A stretch of DNA of 64,000 bases from NCBI GenBank assembly GCA_049999805.1, contig JBNGIO010006005.1, positions 52,691-116,690 of the forward strand, in the 5' to 3' direction. The position numbers and the translations under genes were made by a program. Below, in pieces: positions 33,439 to 46,122 of the stretch. Below the pieces are notes generated by a model. The model was not told the DNA's origin and made no database searches. It worked only from the letters and a program-made list of their open reading frames with translations. Position 1 is the first letter of the stretch. Each line of letters begins with the position of its first letter. Origin of the DNA: Folioceros fuciformis. Its lineage: Eukaryota > Anthocerotophyta > Anthocerotopsida > Anthocerotales.

Positions 33439-34260
33439 GTAGGGGTCGGGGTCTCTAGAGCATCCATCTGGAATCTTCAAAGATCGAAGTATCTTGTAGT
33501 GAAGACATGAGATTTCACTGATGAATGAAATAGGTTTGGAAAATAAGATGAAAGAAGCTCACAAAGGCAAGGGTCGAAGACTCCTTTCGGTATGTCAGGA
33601 TCCAGGAGTTGTGCTTTGGTATGCCTTAGCCAAGGTCGTGAGAAACTGGCATGGCCGCCCCATGGTCTACATGAAGGATATGCCCACTCCAGGGGAATAT
33701 TATGTCGTAATTGTTTAAAATATATGTACATATAATTATATATAATGTAATCTTATTTTTAGCACATTCTTTGACTTATTAAGGACACTCTTTTGGAGCA
33801 CACGGCACGCTCAACCAGATGCTTGCACGGTGCCCTGTTCCCTTCCCCTTACTGCTAATATCCATATCGGCTTCTTCAAGCTGGATGCCTCGAAGAAGCC
33901 CACTCACTCATCCTTCAACCTTTGGAATGCCCTAAAGGCGACTTGCTCACCCTTGGATATTTGGCTGTTCCATTTTCATACAGGATAAAAATATCTGGTT
34001 TCACATTCAAGTCTGTCACTTCCCAGAAGAGGACTTTCGTTTCAGTGCAGCGCACCGTGTGTGAGAATCTCGGCCAGCCTTTTCACCTATCTCTCGGCAT
34101 ACATCACGGCACCTCGCATCTCTGCCACGGCTCGATCCTCCGCATGCGGGGTGCAGGTCTGCATGAAGGCATTCTGCGCTGGTGAGTGTAGTGAAATTCT
34201 CAACAGTCTAAGGCCACGTTCTGCTCCGGTGGACGCTGCCCTTGAGATACTGCCGTGCCT
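33439..34260. other. spacer between convergent genes
   Basis: 3' flanks of the RUS (+) and NADAR (-) genes; AT-rich around 33715-33770. No supported gene. Confidence 0.5.
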
Positions 34261-34806
34261 CTACACACCTTCACGGACGAGGCGGAGCTGCTCGCGCACT
34301 TCCATAAGCGCGTAGCCGAGCAAGTTGAGGCCGCGCCACTGCCGCGGGTCCACCGCTCGCGGATCGGACGCCGAGAGGCCGATGCCCCAAATGCAGTCCA
34401 AAGGGCTTGCCTCCACCAACACGCGGTCTCCGGTGCTCAGCAGGTAGGCGGCCAGATCCGGATGCTGCCCGAACTTTCCGAGATTGCCTTGCACGACTAT
34501 CCCCGACCGCTCCCGCGTCCACACCTCTTCCTGGAAGCCTTTCACCTTCCGTCCCAGCCCCTTTGCTGCTCCCGGACTGTTCGCTGCCAGTATCAGCCCT
34601 TCCGAGGCCTCGTCTCCGAACAAGCGCGCCTTGGCTGCCATCATCCAATGCTCCGCGGTGGCGTACCGAATTCCATCTATCGTAAACTCCGCAGGCCACC
34701 ATTGGCTCAGGCAGGCTGACCCCGCCCTGCCGTCTCGCGCCTTATGGCCCCAGAACAGCAGATACTCCGTGTCGTCCATAGTTGCAACAATTTGCCTGCT
34801 AGCCAT
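34261..34806 (-). CDS. stand-alone NADAR / YbiA-like (DUF1768) N-glycosidase domain protein
   Basis: An intronless 181-aa protein consisting of one NADAR (COG3236) domain. YbiA-type enzymes hydrolyse the N-glycosidic bond of reactive early riboflavin-pathway intermediates, while other NADAR proteins act on ADP-ribosylated guanine. In Arabidopsis the domain is fused to the C-terminus of the reductase PYRR. Motifs in order are YLLFWG near the start, the WPAEFTIDGIRYATAEHWMM block, AAKARLFGD, SPGAAKGLGRKVKGF, the W-x-x-x-R region, KFGQHPDLAAYLLSTGD, VLVEASPLDCIWGIGLS and a final NLLG helix. This is essentially the whole family core. The ATG at 34806 follows an in-frame GTG; no targeting peptide is evident. 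No other riboflavin gene is nearby. The domain call is firm; the substrate is inferred. Confidence 0.9.
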   Translation of the reverse strand: MASRQIVATMDDTEYLLFWGHKARDGRAGSACLSQWWPAEFTIDGIRYATAEHWMMAAKARLFGDEASEGLILAANSPGAAKGLGRKVKGFQEEVWTRERSGIVVQGNLGKFGQHPDLAAYLLSTGDRVLVEASPLDCIWGIGLSASDPRAVDPRQWRGLNLLGYALMEVREQLRLVREGV

Positions 34807-35528
34807 CGTCTTCCAAGTCACACAGAGATCCAGGGCCGATACTCGAAACTATGTACCTTGAAGCCTCGGCGTTGCGTGCTTGACAAGCATTCAGCGAGGG
34901 TGTAAAGGTGTTCAGCACAATTTGGCAGTCTTGCTCAACACAGCAGCAAGGCGAGCCAAGTTGCCTTCTGCACAACTAACTGTTATAGCTGCTGCTCAAT
35001 CCCTCTCCCCGGGGGAAACCTGGCGGGCGATAAAAAAAAAACCAGAAAAAAAACAACTCCCTAAACCTTCGGTACGGCCCAAAAAGATATATGACAATGC
35101 ATCCACCGTGTGTTTTCCAGAAAATAATATTTTCAGCCTTTTCTTATGAAGCGTTCACGGTTTTATTCCCCGCGAATGCTCCATGGGCTAAGGACTCGTT
35201 GGGGTAATTAAGGCATGAGGCCAAGCTTTACAATGGATGACGAACACCTGACCAGATCACACACTTGACTTACCTCTAGGTTTCTAGGGCTACAATTTTC
35301 ATGATCCCAGATCATGTTTTTCTGCGTAGAGGAGTTTAGCATGATGTACCGGGCTGCAAACCGTGAGCATGATGTACGAGGCTGCCAACTTTGAGTGTGC
35401 CTCCTCCGAAGTGAAGACTGTCTGCCTGATCCAGGGGTAGGGAACCAGATTGCTTAATCGCCCTACAAGCGTCGCCAAGCATGAACGATGAAGACGATGG
35501 CGAACAGACGCATTACGAAGTGATTGCC
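34807..35528. other. spacer with a short imperfect repeat
   Basis: No supported gene. Two imperfect 28-bp units beginning AGCATGATGTAC lie at about 35338-35393, and there are several A-runs at 35030-35060. Confidence 0.5.
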
Positions 35529-36392
35529 CTAATCGGGCTTGGTCACACAGATGACGTGCGTGGGAACCATGTAGGCGGTGATGACTTCAGATGTCTGAAT
35601 GTGCTGCATTCCCAGCTCTTCAAGTTTCTTCCTATACTCTTGCAGGTGGTGCAGATCCCAGATGATGGCACGCCCACCAGGTTTCAGGACCCGCACGATC
35701 TCGAGGAGACCCTTGGACCTCTCGGCGGCTGCGGCCTCTTTGGCCCCGCTGGTCCCGAATATGTCCCTGCCCAAGGTGTGCAGGCACAGCGCCGACACTA
35801 CGAGATCGAAGTAGGCATCGTCGAAGGGCAGATGCCGGGGATCCCCGGTCTTGCAGGTGACGAACACTTGGGTCCCTTCCCTGCTGCTCGTCTTGAGGGT
35901 GTCGGCCATGCTTCTCCGGGGCTTGCTGCCATCGGGCAACCAGAGATCAACCCCGACCACCCTCCCGCCGCCTCCCTCCTTCTTCAGCTTCTCCGCAACC
36001 GCGTTGAGAAGCATGCCTCGGCCGCACCCCACGTCCAGCACCTTGTCGATCTTGGACCAGTCCTCCACCAGCTCCAGCATCCGGTGGGAGGTCTCGTAGC
36101 ACACGATCACATCCGAACAGAGCAGGTTGGCAGCCGTCACCAGGCAGCACACGGCCAGCAGGGCAGTCAGGGCCACCGCAAAGCCCAGCACCAGATTCCA
36201 TAGCTGGAGGGGTAGGAGCGGGAGGGAAGCCTTCAGGACCAGCGCCAGCCGCGCGAGATAGCGCACTAGCACTGATGCGGAAATTCCTAGCACCCCTCCT
36301 TGCACCAGCAGGCTGAACACCAGCCACCCGTTTTCCAACCCGTAGACATCCCACACCCACAGCCAGCCTGCCTTTCTCGATCCCCGGGCCAT
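35529..36392 (-). CDS. membrane-anchored SAM-dependent methyltransferase
   Basis: An intronless 287-aa protein. The N-terminal third has two or three hydrophobic helices (the WLVFSLLVQGGVLGISASVL and LVLGFAVALTALLAVCCLV stretches). A class I methyltransferase domain follows: motif I KVLDVGCGRGMLLN, an acidic loop VVGVDLW, a post-II segment PFDDAYFDLVVSALCLHTL, and LKPGGRAIIWDLHHL. The cytosol-facing catalytic domain is thus probably tethered to a membrane. It resembles uncharacterised plant UbiE/COQ5-like fold methyltransferases; the substrate is unknown. The ATG at 36392 (MARGSRKAGW) is the first in frame; the frame continues upstream to 36464 from a GTG only. It is divergently paired with the neurochondrin gene across about 415 bp. 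Confidence 0.83.
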   Translation of the reverse strand: MARGSRKAGWLWVWDVYGLENGWLVFSLLVQGGVLGISASVLVRYLARLALVLKASLPLLPLQLWNLVLGFAVALTALLAVCCLVTAANLLCSDVIVCYETSHRMLELVEDWSKIDKVLDVGCGRGMLLNAVAEKLKKEGGGGRVVGVDLWLPDGSKPRRSMADTLKTSSREGTQVFVTCKTGDPRHLPFDDAYFDLVVSALCLHTLGRDIFGTSGAKEAAAAERSKGLLEIVRVLKPGGRAIIWDLHHLQEYRKKLEELGMQHIQTSEVITAYMVPTHVICVTKPD

Positions 36393-36807
36393 GCCGGGGC
36401 TGCACAGATTCGCCCTGAACCCAGCTCCAAATTGTGAGTCGGGATCTGAGCTTCCGCTTCCCACGCTCTGAAATGCCTGACTGTGCTTGCCGCTGCTGCC
36501 GGACTCCCCAAGCGTGCATACACAAATGGCCCACGATGCTCATATACCCACAAACAGGCTTTCCAGTTTCACTTTCAGTATTACGACGGTAAGCTTTCTT
36601 TGATGGGATTGTGTCATGCCCAGCGGACAGTGCGTTGTCAGCCGATTCTCTTCTTCTGGTCACGTGATCCGTGGCCGCTCGCTCCCCATTTCGCTACGGC
36701 CTCCGTGCTCCTGAGGAATTGGGTGCTGCGGACAGCACAAGTAACTGAGCTTCACGACTGGGTACACGGATGAGCTGCAGGTGACCGGACGAGAGCGTGG
36801 TGCAGCC
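36393..36807. promoter_or_regulatory. short divergent (bidirectional) promoter region
   Basis: Only about 415 bp separate the start codons of the methyltransferase (-) and neurochondrin (+) genes, so both promoters and leaders must fit here. A CACGTG-like core (GTCACGTGATC) lies near 36658-36668. No open frame in it is conserved. Confidence 0.45.
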
Positions 36808-39800
36808 ATGGTAAGCGAGCCTTTGGCACTTACACCGTGATGGCGTTGCTGCGGAACATTGTTTCTGCTGCCCTCCCTCTTTTCTGGGTTTTGGCGTGTC
36901 GCTTGTTTGTATCTTTTTCGAGTCGAGGACTTGCTGGGACTGTGGGTTTTACTTTATCGCTGCCTTTGGCTCCTCTGTGGCTCTGAGCTGCGGCCAATTC
37001 TACCTTTCGATGCCTCTCTGGGCTGCTTCGGTTCTGTGTGGGTGGAGCTCACTCATGTGAGACAGAGTTCGCGCTCATGCACTGCTGTGGAAGCAGGCCG
37101 GAAGCCTGGAGGAATGCGTCAAGCTGCTGCAGGGGGGGACCGATGAGAAGCGCTTGGTTGGGCTACTTCTGGCAACGAAATTTGTCTCGGGGAACGATGC
37201 AGCAGCCATTCGCCAATTGTTTGATGCCGTTGGGATGCAATTTATAAACCGACTCATCAAAACCGGTCTAATCTCCTCGTGACTCGCTTACTGAGGCTCG
37301 GTTTTGGGCTTGAATCGACTCCTTTTTTGGCGGATTCCATGTGGCTGCGGTGATCACGTTTTGCTATTTTTCAATTTCTTTTGCTCAGGAACAACAGAGA
37401 TTCAGCATGCCAGTGAGCAACTAGGGCAGCAGCAGGGTTACTTGCACCTCGCCCTGACTGTGCTAGCAGCATTTAGCAGGTTGCCTGGCCTTGCTTCAAC
37501 GGATGAGTTTGTGGATAAAGTGCCAGTCTTAGTTCAAACATTGGGCAAGAAGTATGTCCCGAGCCATGAAGAAGGCATCGCTATTTCGTCCTGTTTGCTT
37601 GACTTGGTTGTTCAAAGTTCCCTCAATGTACTTACCTTCGATATCTCCATTGGGTCTGCTGCCGTGCGTGCTTGAAAAGTATTGAACGTCAGTGCTTCCA
37701 GGGACTACGAGGCATCATTTGGGGACTGCTGTGAGTGCCTTCTTTCAATAGCAGGAGCCTCGGAAAGAGGACGTGTGGCAGTGCATGAAGCCCAGGCATG
37801 GCTTTCAGTTGCAAAGATCCTATATGATCCCTCAGGTATTCCATCTTTTCTATCTCATTTTACGTCGATCTTCACCGTGTTGTGGCATGCTTTGGAATCT
37901 AAAACACAAGATCTCGGCTTGTCAGATGCTTCTTGGGTGCAGGTGGCAATGACTCTCCTGTCGTTCTTGCTTCAGTCTCACCCAAATAAAGCTGATATAG
38001 CTGCTCACAGGGCAGAATTGGTTCCTGTGGTAGTCTACAATTTTACTGTTTTATCTGACTCTTGCCTTGTGCATTGTGGTGTTCAAGTTGGAACATCAGC
38101 GTGCTGTACAGGTCAATAACTATCTCAGCTCTTTCGTGGTTCAGGTGCCTTATATCGCCAAGCAGCTTGCCTCTCAGCAAGATCTTCGCAAATTTGAGGC
38201 GTTGAGTCTCCTTCGGATTCTTGTTTCCTCCAATATTCGGGTAGATTTTTGTTTCTTAGCAGGCTATACTTTGGTGCTCAGATGGTGAGCGGTTTTCCTG
38301 CGTCTCGAGGCTATACCATGTGTCCTCCAGTTATTAATTACCGGTTTTGAGCTAAACTTTCTCCTTTGGCTGTCAGAGAGTTGGGCTGTCAGCACCTCAG
38401 TTCCAACCTCAGGGCGAATGGACAAATGATGCCCGCTCAGGCCTTGGACACATTTTACAGAGTCGTGTAGGTAATCCACTCGCTTTACTACATTCGTTTC
38501 CACGGATCTTCTATTCAACTTTCTAGCCTGGTGGCCACCATTCCTATCTACAGAGAAACAAATCGAAAGGTGTGTGGATTTCAGTCGCAGAGCATAAACA
38601 GGCGTGCCTGGAGCTGGTGGAGGCTATTGTAGAAATTGTAGGAGATGATTGGTTGTTGGGCTCGATGACTCTGCCACACGAGACAAAACCAGCTCCCCGG
38701 TTCAGGTGTGTTTACTTCTGCTGGTCTGCTTTGAGAAATATTGATCTTTGACGCATTTAATGGACGTTGTATTTGCAGCTTACCAAGGTCGTATTTCAGG
38801 TTTTTCCGTGTAGTTGTTGAGGCCTTGAGGGTTGAAACACAGTCAACGCTCCACGATATTGCTCAGACATTGTTTGCATCAGGAGAAAACGCTTCTCAGC
38901 ACACCCCTGAAGCTGCTCAGAAGCTGCATGCACTCGCTACATACTATGCTCTGCTTGAACGTGTAGTCACCATGATCTCTGAGGAAGCAGGTCTGCTGTG
39001 ACTTGGAGGCCAGATGTCCTTGCGTTTCTATTTGAGTACTTGGATAGCTTCCAAGGGAACTCCTATTTCCTGGTTCACTGATCGTTGGTGCGGAACAGCT
39101 GAAGATAATCAGATGAGTGAGAGCTTGCTGGAGAAAACCTTCACAAGCGTAAATGACATTGTGGGTGTGGTCATTGAGCTGCTAGAGGGTGCACAGGTGC
39201 TTGAATAATCCTTGCTGATTTTTTTCCGATTCACACAGCTAGTGTCCGTCTGCATGATTCTCTAGTCTGACGTCTGGTGTTCCTTGCTCAGGAGCATGGT
39301 CTCACTCGTGGTGATATCCTTCTTGCGTCCGTACGTCTGCTGGGCAGGTCTGTGATCCTTGTAGGCCGTCGAAAAAAGTACACAACACTCATTCACCTTC
39401 CTCTTTGCAGTTATACTTATGCACTAAAGAATGGGACATTGTCTGTGGCAGGTACTTGGGTGAGGCTCCATCTGCTCATAACCAACGCGTGCTTCGTCTT
39501 CTCGGTTACCTGCTGTCTGTTACCACTGAAGGTGAAGAAAGGTACGTGCTTTCTGTCGATTGTGACACTATATCCTGACCATTGTAGCCATTCTGCACGT
39601 GTGGTAAAACGGCACGTTCGTGAAGGACGCTAACCCCGTATTTCTATAGACCGATACATGCCGTCAGTTTTATGCTACCCTCCTTGTCTTTAATGACGAT
39701 GGACGTTGAGGGATGCACTGCTCTGTTATCCTGTGCAGCACACAAGCAGGTTGGAGTCCGTGGAGTCGCTGTCTGTTTGGTGTTTGATTTCTGAGTGTTG

Positions 39801-40871
39801 TCCATAAATTGGCCCTTAAAATGTTTGCGTGTCCATCCAGATTGTCGGATTCCTACAAACCGCGGTGGACGACTTGGACAATGCTCCAGCAGGGATCATT
39901 GTCGGAGCTTCCGATGTGCTCCTGAATCTTTTCGTCAAGGTAACTAACTCATCACGCGAAAATTTGCTCACACGTAGCCTGCCCATCGTCTGAATTGACT
40001 TTCACGAGGGCACTCTTGGAGCTGCAGAAGAATGAAGTACCTTTGCAGCTAGAATCTCAGGATTTCGTTCCAGTCCTGCCTACAATGGCTTCTTGGGCTG
40101 GTAGGTTGGCATACTCGCGTACTCGAGTCCATGGGGAAGGAGACGTGGCTCCACAAATCTTCACCATCGTAACACTGCGTCGTCTTTGCCGATTTCCAAT
40201 GGTCAGGCCGGGGAGCATCGAGGATGGAGAACGCATTAGCAGGAACCCTGTCGTCCCTGGTGCTTGATCTGACCAACGAAGATGACCTGCTGAAGAAACT
40301 CGGAGCTGAAACTTTCAACGCCGTGATTGAGTTGATAGCCCTCAACGTAGAAGCCAGTGTGAGGGTGAGCTCCTGACCGGTTAAGATTTGTGCTTGTTCG
40401 GCGCATCTTTCACTTTAGTCTGACTTGATCCCGGCGTTTTAGGCTGAAGATACGTCAGAATCACCAGATGACGAAGACCTGTGGGACATAACTGTGTCAG
40501 GTGGGGTTGTTTCACTCCGTTTAGTGTTGCCATAAGCCGCTGTCAATTCCCAGAGTGCTGACCCCATGCTGCTTGACGTCGGATGCTTCTCTTCCAGGTT
40601 GCGCATCATGCTTAGATCGGTATCCATCATTGAAGCATATTTTGCTCTCATCTCCCGTTATTCAGTCTCACATCGCATCAAGGTTGGTCCCAGCAACTCG
40701 TTTCTTCTGTACGGGTGCAGCTCACCGTGATCGGAATTTAACTTCTTTCGTGTGCGCGGTCATGCCAATCGGCCGCTTCTGTTCGTTGGCTTGATTAGGA
40801 ATGTGGAAAGGGAGTTTGACACAACGAAGCCAGGGGTGCAGTTACTCCTGGCAAGCTTGATTCGCGCCTAA
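36808..40871 (+). CDS. neurochondrin family protein, many exons
   Basis: Neurochondrins are armadillo-like helical repeat proteins; the plant members are poorly studied. The beginning can be modelled: the ATG at 36808-36810 is itself the last codon before a GTAAGC donor, then exons 37094-37265 (SLEECVKLLQGGTDEKRLVG, LLLATKFVSGND, GMQFINRLIKT), 37389-37653 (GYLHLALTVLAAFSRLPGLA), 37702-37835 (SFGDCCECLLSIAGASERG) and 37911 onwards (VAMTLLSFLLQSHPNKADI). Later pieces in the same order as the family include KFEALSLLRILVSS (about 38190), EALRVETQSTLHDIAQTL (about 38820), LEKTFTSVNDIVGVVIELLE (about 39130), AVDDLDNAPAGIIVGASDV (about 39870), LELQKNEVPLQLESQDFVP (about 40020) and a C-terminus GVQLLLASLIRA stopping at 40871. 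Introns are short. Middle exon boundaries are not all resolved. Confidence 0.8.
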
Positions 40872-41409
40872 AGTGCGTTACGGCCGTTTCTGTTTTTGCG
40901 AGCTGATGCATTCGTCCCTTCTTGTTGAAGCCATGGGGAACGGGAATGTCCTCATCCCTTGCTGAGTCCTCGGTGGGGAGGACTTCCATCGAACGTGATG
41001 GACAACATGTAAACCTTTCGGCTGAGCTTTCTGGAAATGCACAGAAGCCACAGTTTGTTTTCTCCGTCATTTGGTCCAATTTTTTCTCCCAGTCTTCGAC
41101 CAAGTCCAGATCACAAGGGAGCGACTGGGTGAGTCAATCCCACAAGCTCGCTCCCAGGGAAACTACTCTCAAGCACGTGCATTGCTGTCAGAACCGGTCT
41201 TCACGTGACATGAAATTGGGGCTCCTGCACAAACCGGCCAGTACCTACCTTTGTCTGGTGGCCACCCATGGACTAAAGCCGCACCAGCGACTGCGTGTGT
41301 CAAAAGTCAGAGGCAACACGGAAGGATGACGCGACAGTGCGGACTGACCATGAGTGACTAGATTAGGCTGCGGAGACTCGGGGTTGAAGTCAAGGAGGAT
41401 TCCAGGCCT
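40872..41409. other. spacer between convergent genes
   Basis: 3' flanks of neurochondrin (+) and the NSUN gene (-). An open frame at 40922-41329 has no recognisable family. Confidence 0.45.
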
Positions 41410-42824
41410 TCACGATAATCTTCTCAGCACAGAGAAGTATAGTGGTCCCCAGCCCTGGGCCACGTCCGGCAGGACAATCCAGCCGTGTTCTGTTCTCTCG
41501 CCGATAGGCCAGGTTTGCGGCACGACTTCGAACTGGACTTTGGATTTCCTCATAGCCTGCAGGAGGACAAAGATGACAAGAGATACGTCAACAACAAACC
41601 CAGCACAAGCGGCACAGAAGGTTGACAAATTGCTACATAGTTGAACCTTTGAGATGACACCGTCGTTTTCCAAATGGCTTATGGAACAAGTAGAGTACAC
41701 CACGATGCCACTGAGATGGACACTTTTCAGGGCCGCAGTCAAGAGCGCATACTGCCTTGTTGATAGGGTACTTGATCGGCGAGGCGTCCACTGCTGGAGT
41801 TCGTGCTTGTCGTGGATAAGGTGCCGCTCTGACGAGCAAGGTGCATCGACCAGAATCTGGATTTTTCAGGTCAGCGTGATCAGCAGCCACAATGAGACAA
41901 CGCTTATAGAACTGGAGTCTCTTCCGCCAATTCACATGCAAGGTGGGTGCACCTACTTTGTCATACAGCTCTCGTGCCAACCATCTGGTGCCATCTCGGG
42001 AAGTTACTCGAACACAGTGACGGAACTGTTGCGGTATGTAGTCCCGGATAATCTGTTCGTCACACCATCACCATCACCGCCTTAGAGTTCTTGCAACACA
42101 TGAAGCATGACAGCATGCCACAACCAACCTTCAAAAGTCTCCTACGTCGGTCCTCCGAGAGCTCGTTGGCAGTGAGGGATCCGTTGGGCAAATCCAGTTG
42201 CTGCAAAATAGCCAAGGACTTTCCCCCAGGCGCCGCGCACATATCCAGCACTCGGTCCCCGCCGTTCAGCTGCAGAGCTTGAGTTACCAGCACTGAGGCA
42301 GCGTCCAGTAGGTAGTACGACCACACATCTCCCGCGTCTTTCCCTGGCTGGGGAAACCTAGTGGCTGCCGCGTACACTGGGATATTGAGAAACTGGAGCT
42401 GCACCAGGCCGGGCATGGATGACAGCACCTCGGCACATGACTGCGGATCCGCGAAGCGATTGAGCATGCAGGAAGACTGTACATCGCGTTCCAGAGCGGG
42501 CTGAAGCGACAGCCACCGATCCCTGTACTGCTCCCGGTAGAAGGAGAAGAAGGCCTCCACCACCGCAGCCTTTCTCTCAGCCTCCTGCTCCTTCCGCCTC
42601 AACAACTTCATCTTGGTCCTGGAGAGCGGCTTCCCGGGTCTGTCTCCACCCCCTGGTGTCTCTGATCCTGCCCCTGCCTCCTCCTCGCATACTACTGCTG
42701 TACCTCCACGCTGGTGAGCCCACATCCTGCATCTCTTCTCCACCACAACCCCAGGCTGGGCTAGACTCTGAGGATACCTCGTGGGAAGGGCATTGCCAGC
42801 GGGCCTGATGCTCAACAAGCCCAT
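41410..42824 (-). CDS. NSUN-type RNA (cytosine-5-)-methyltransferase, probably organellar
   Basis: A NOL1/NOP2/Sun family enzyme of the NSUN3/NSUN4-like branch, which methylates cytosine C5 in organellar rRNA or tRNA. Minus-strand exons are 42129-42824, 41957-42052, 41647-41856 and 41410-41556, total 1149 nt, 382 aa, phases closing. Exon 1 has a basic organelle-like N-terminus (MGLLSIRPAGNALPTRYPQS) and motif I DMCAAPGGKSLAILQ. Exon 2 holds FRHCVRVTSRDGTRWLA. Exon 3 holds the catalytic motifs: DAPCSSERHL (Pro-Cys) and YSTCSISHLENDGVI (Thr-Cys-Ser); both cysteines are present. Exon 4 ends with a WPIGERTEHGWIVLPD segment. No PUA domain is visible. It lies head-to-tail with COQ5. Confidence 0.92.
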
Positions 42825-43288
42825 GGCTGCTGCAGCTCAGCAGGCCTTCATTTAGCAACTTTTTCATGCCGAACTTCCTTCGCCAGGATCTTCGTCTTCT
42901 GTCACTTGGAGTTAGCTCCAGCTGCGCATCCTTTCCTTTGAGAGAGCTACAGTTCATGTCAGAACAATTGCCGTCTCAGCGATGACATCAAGCACACAAA
43001 GCCCCTGGAAAACGAACTTTTGCTGAGGACGAGACTGCGATGCATTGGTAGAGAGAAATGCACTTTGGTAATTATGTCACCGCCTCTCTGGTGTTTACTA
43101 CTATTGAAATAATGTGAAAACACTCACAACCACTGGTTGTAGACGTGATATCAAAGAAGCCTGGATGGATGGCTTGTTTCAATGGGTCTTGCAGGTTGTG
43201 ATTGCTACGTCCTAACAAGGAACCTTTGACACACACCTTGCCAAACTATTTCTCTATGTATGTACAGATCCTCATGATCGGTCTTAGC
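42825..43288. other. short spacer between NSUN and COQ5 genes
   Basis: About 460 bp holding the NSUN promoter and the COQ5 3' end. No gene. Confidence 0.5.

Positions 43289-46122
<2,834 letters not shown>

Noticed and set aside
34255-34719. Plus-strand 154-codon frame over the NADAR gene.
   Set aside because: Antisense shadow of the conserved minus-strand gene.
35481-36203. Plus-strand 240-codon frame opposite the methyltransferase.
   Set aside because: Antisense shadow; the minus strand carries clear methyltransferase motifs.
40922-41329. Plus-strand 135-codon frame after neurochondrin.
   Set aside because: No recognisable domain and it lies between convergent gene ends.
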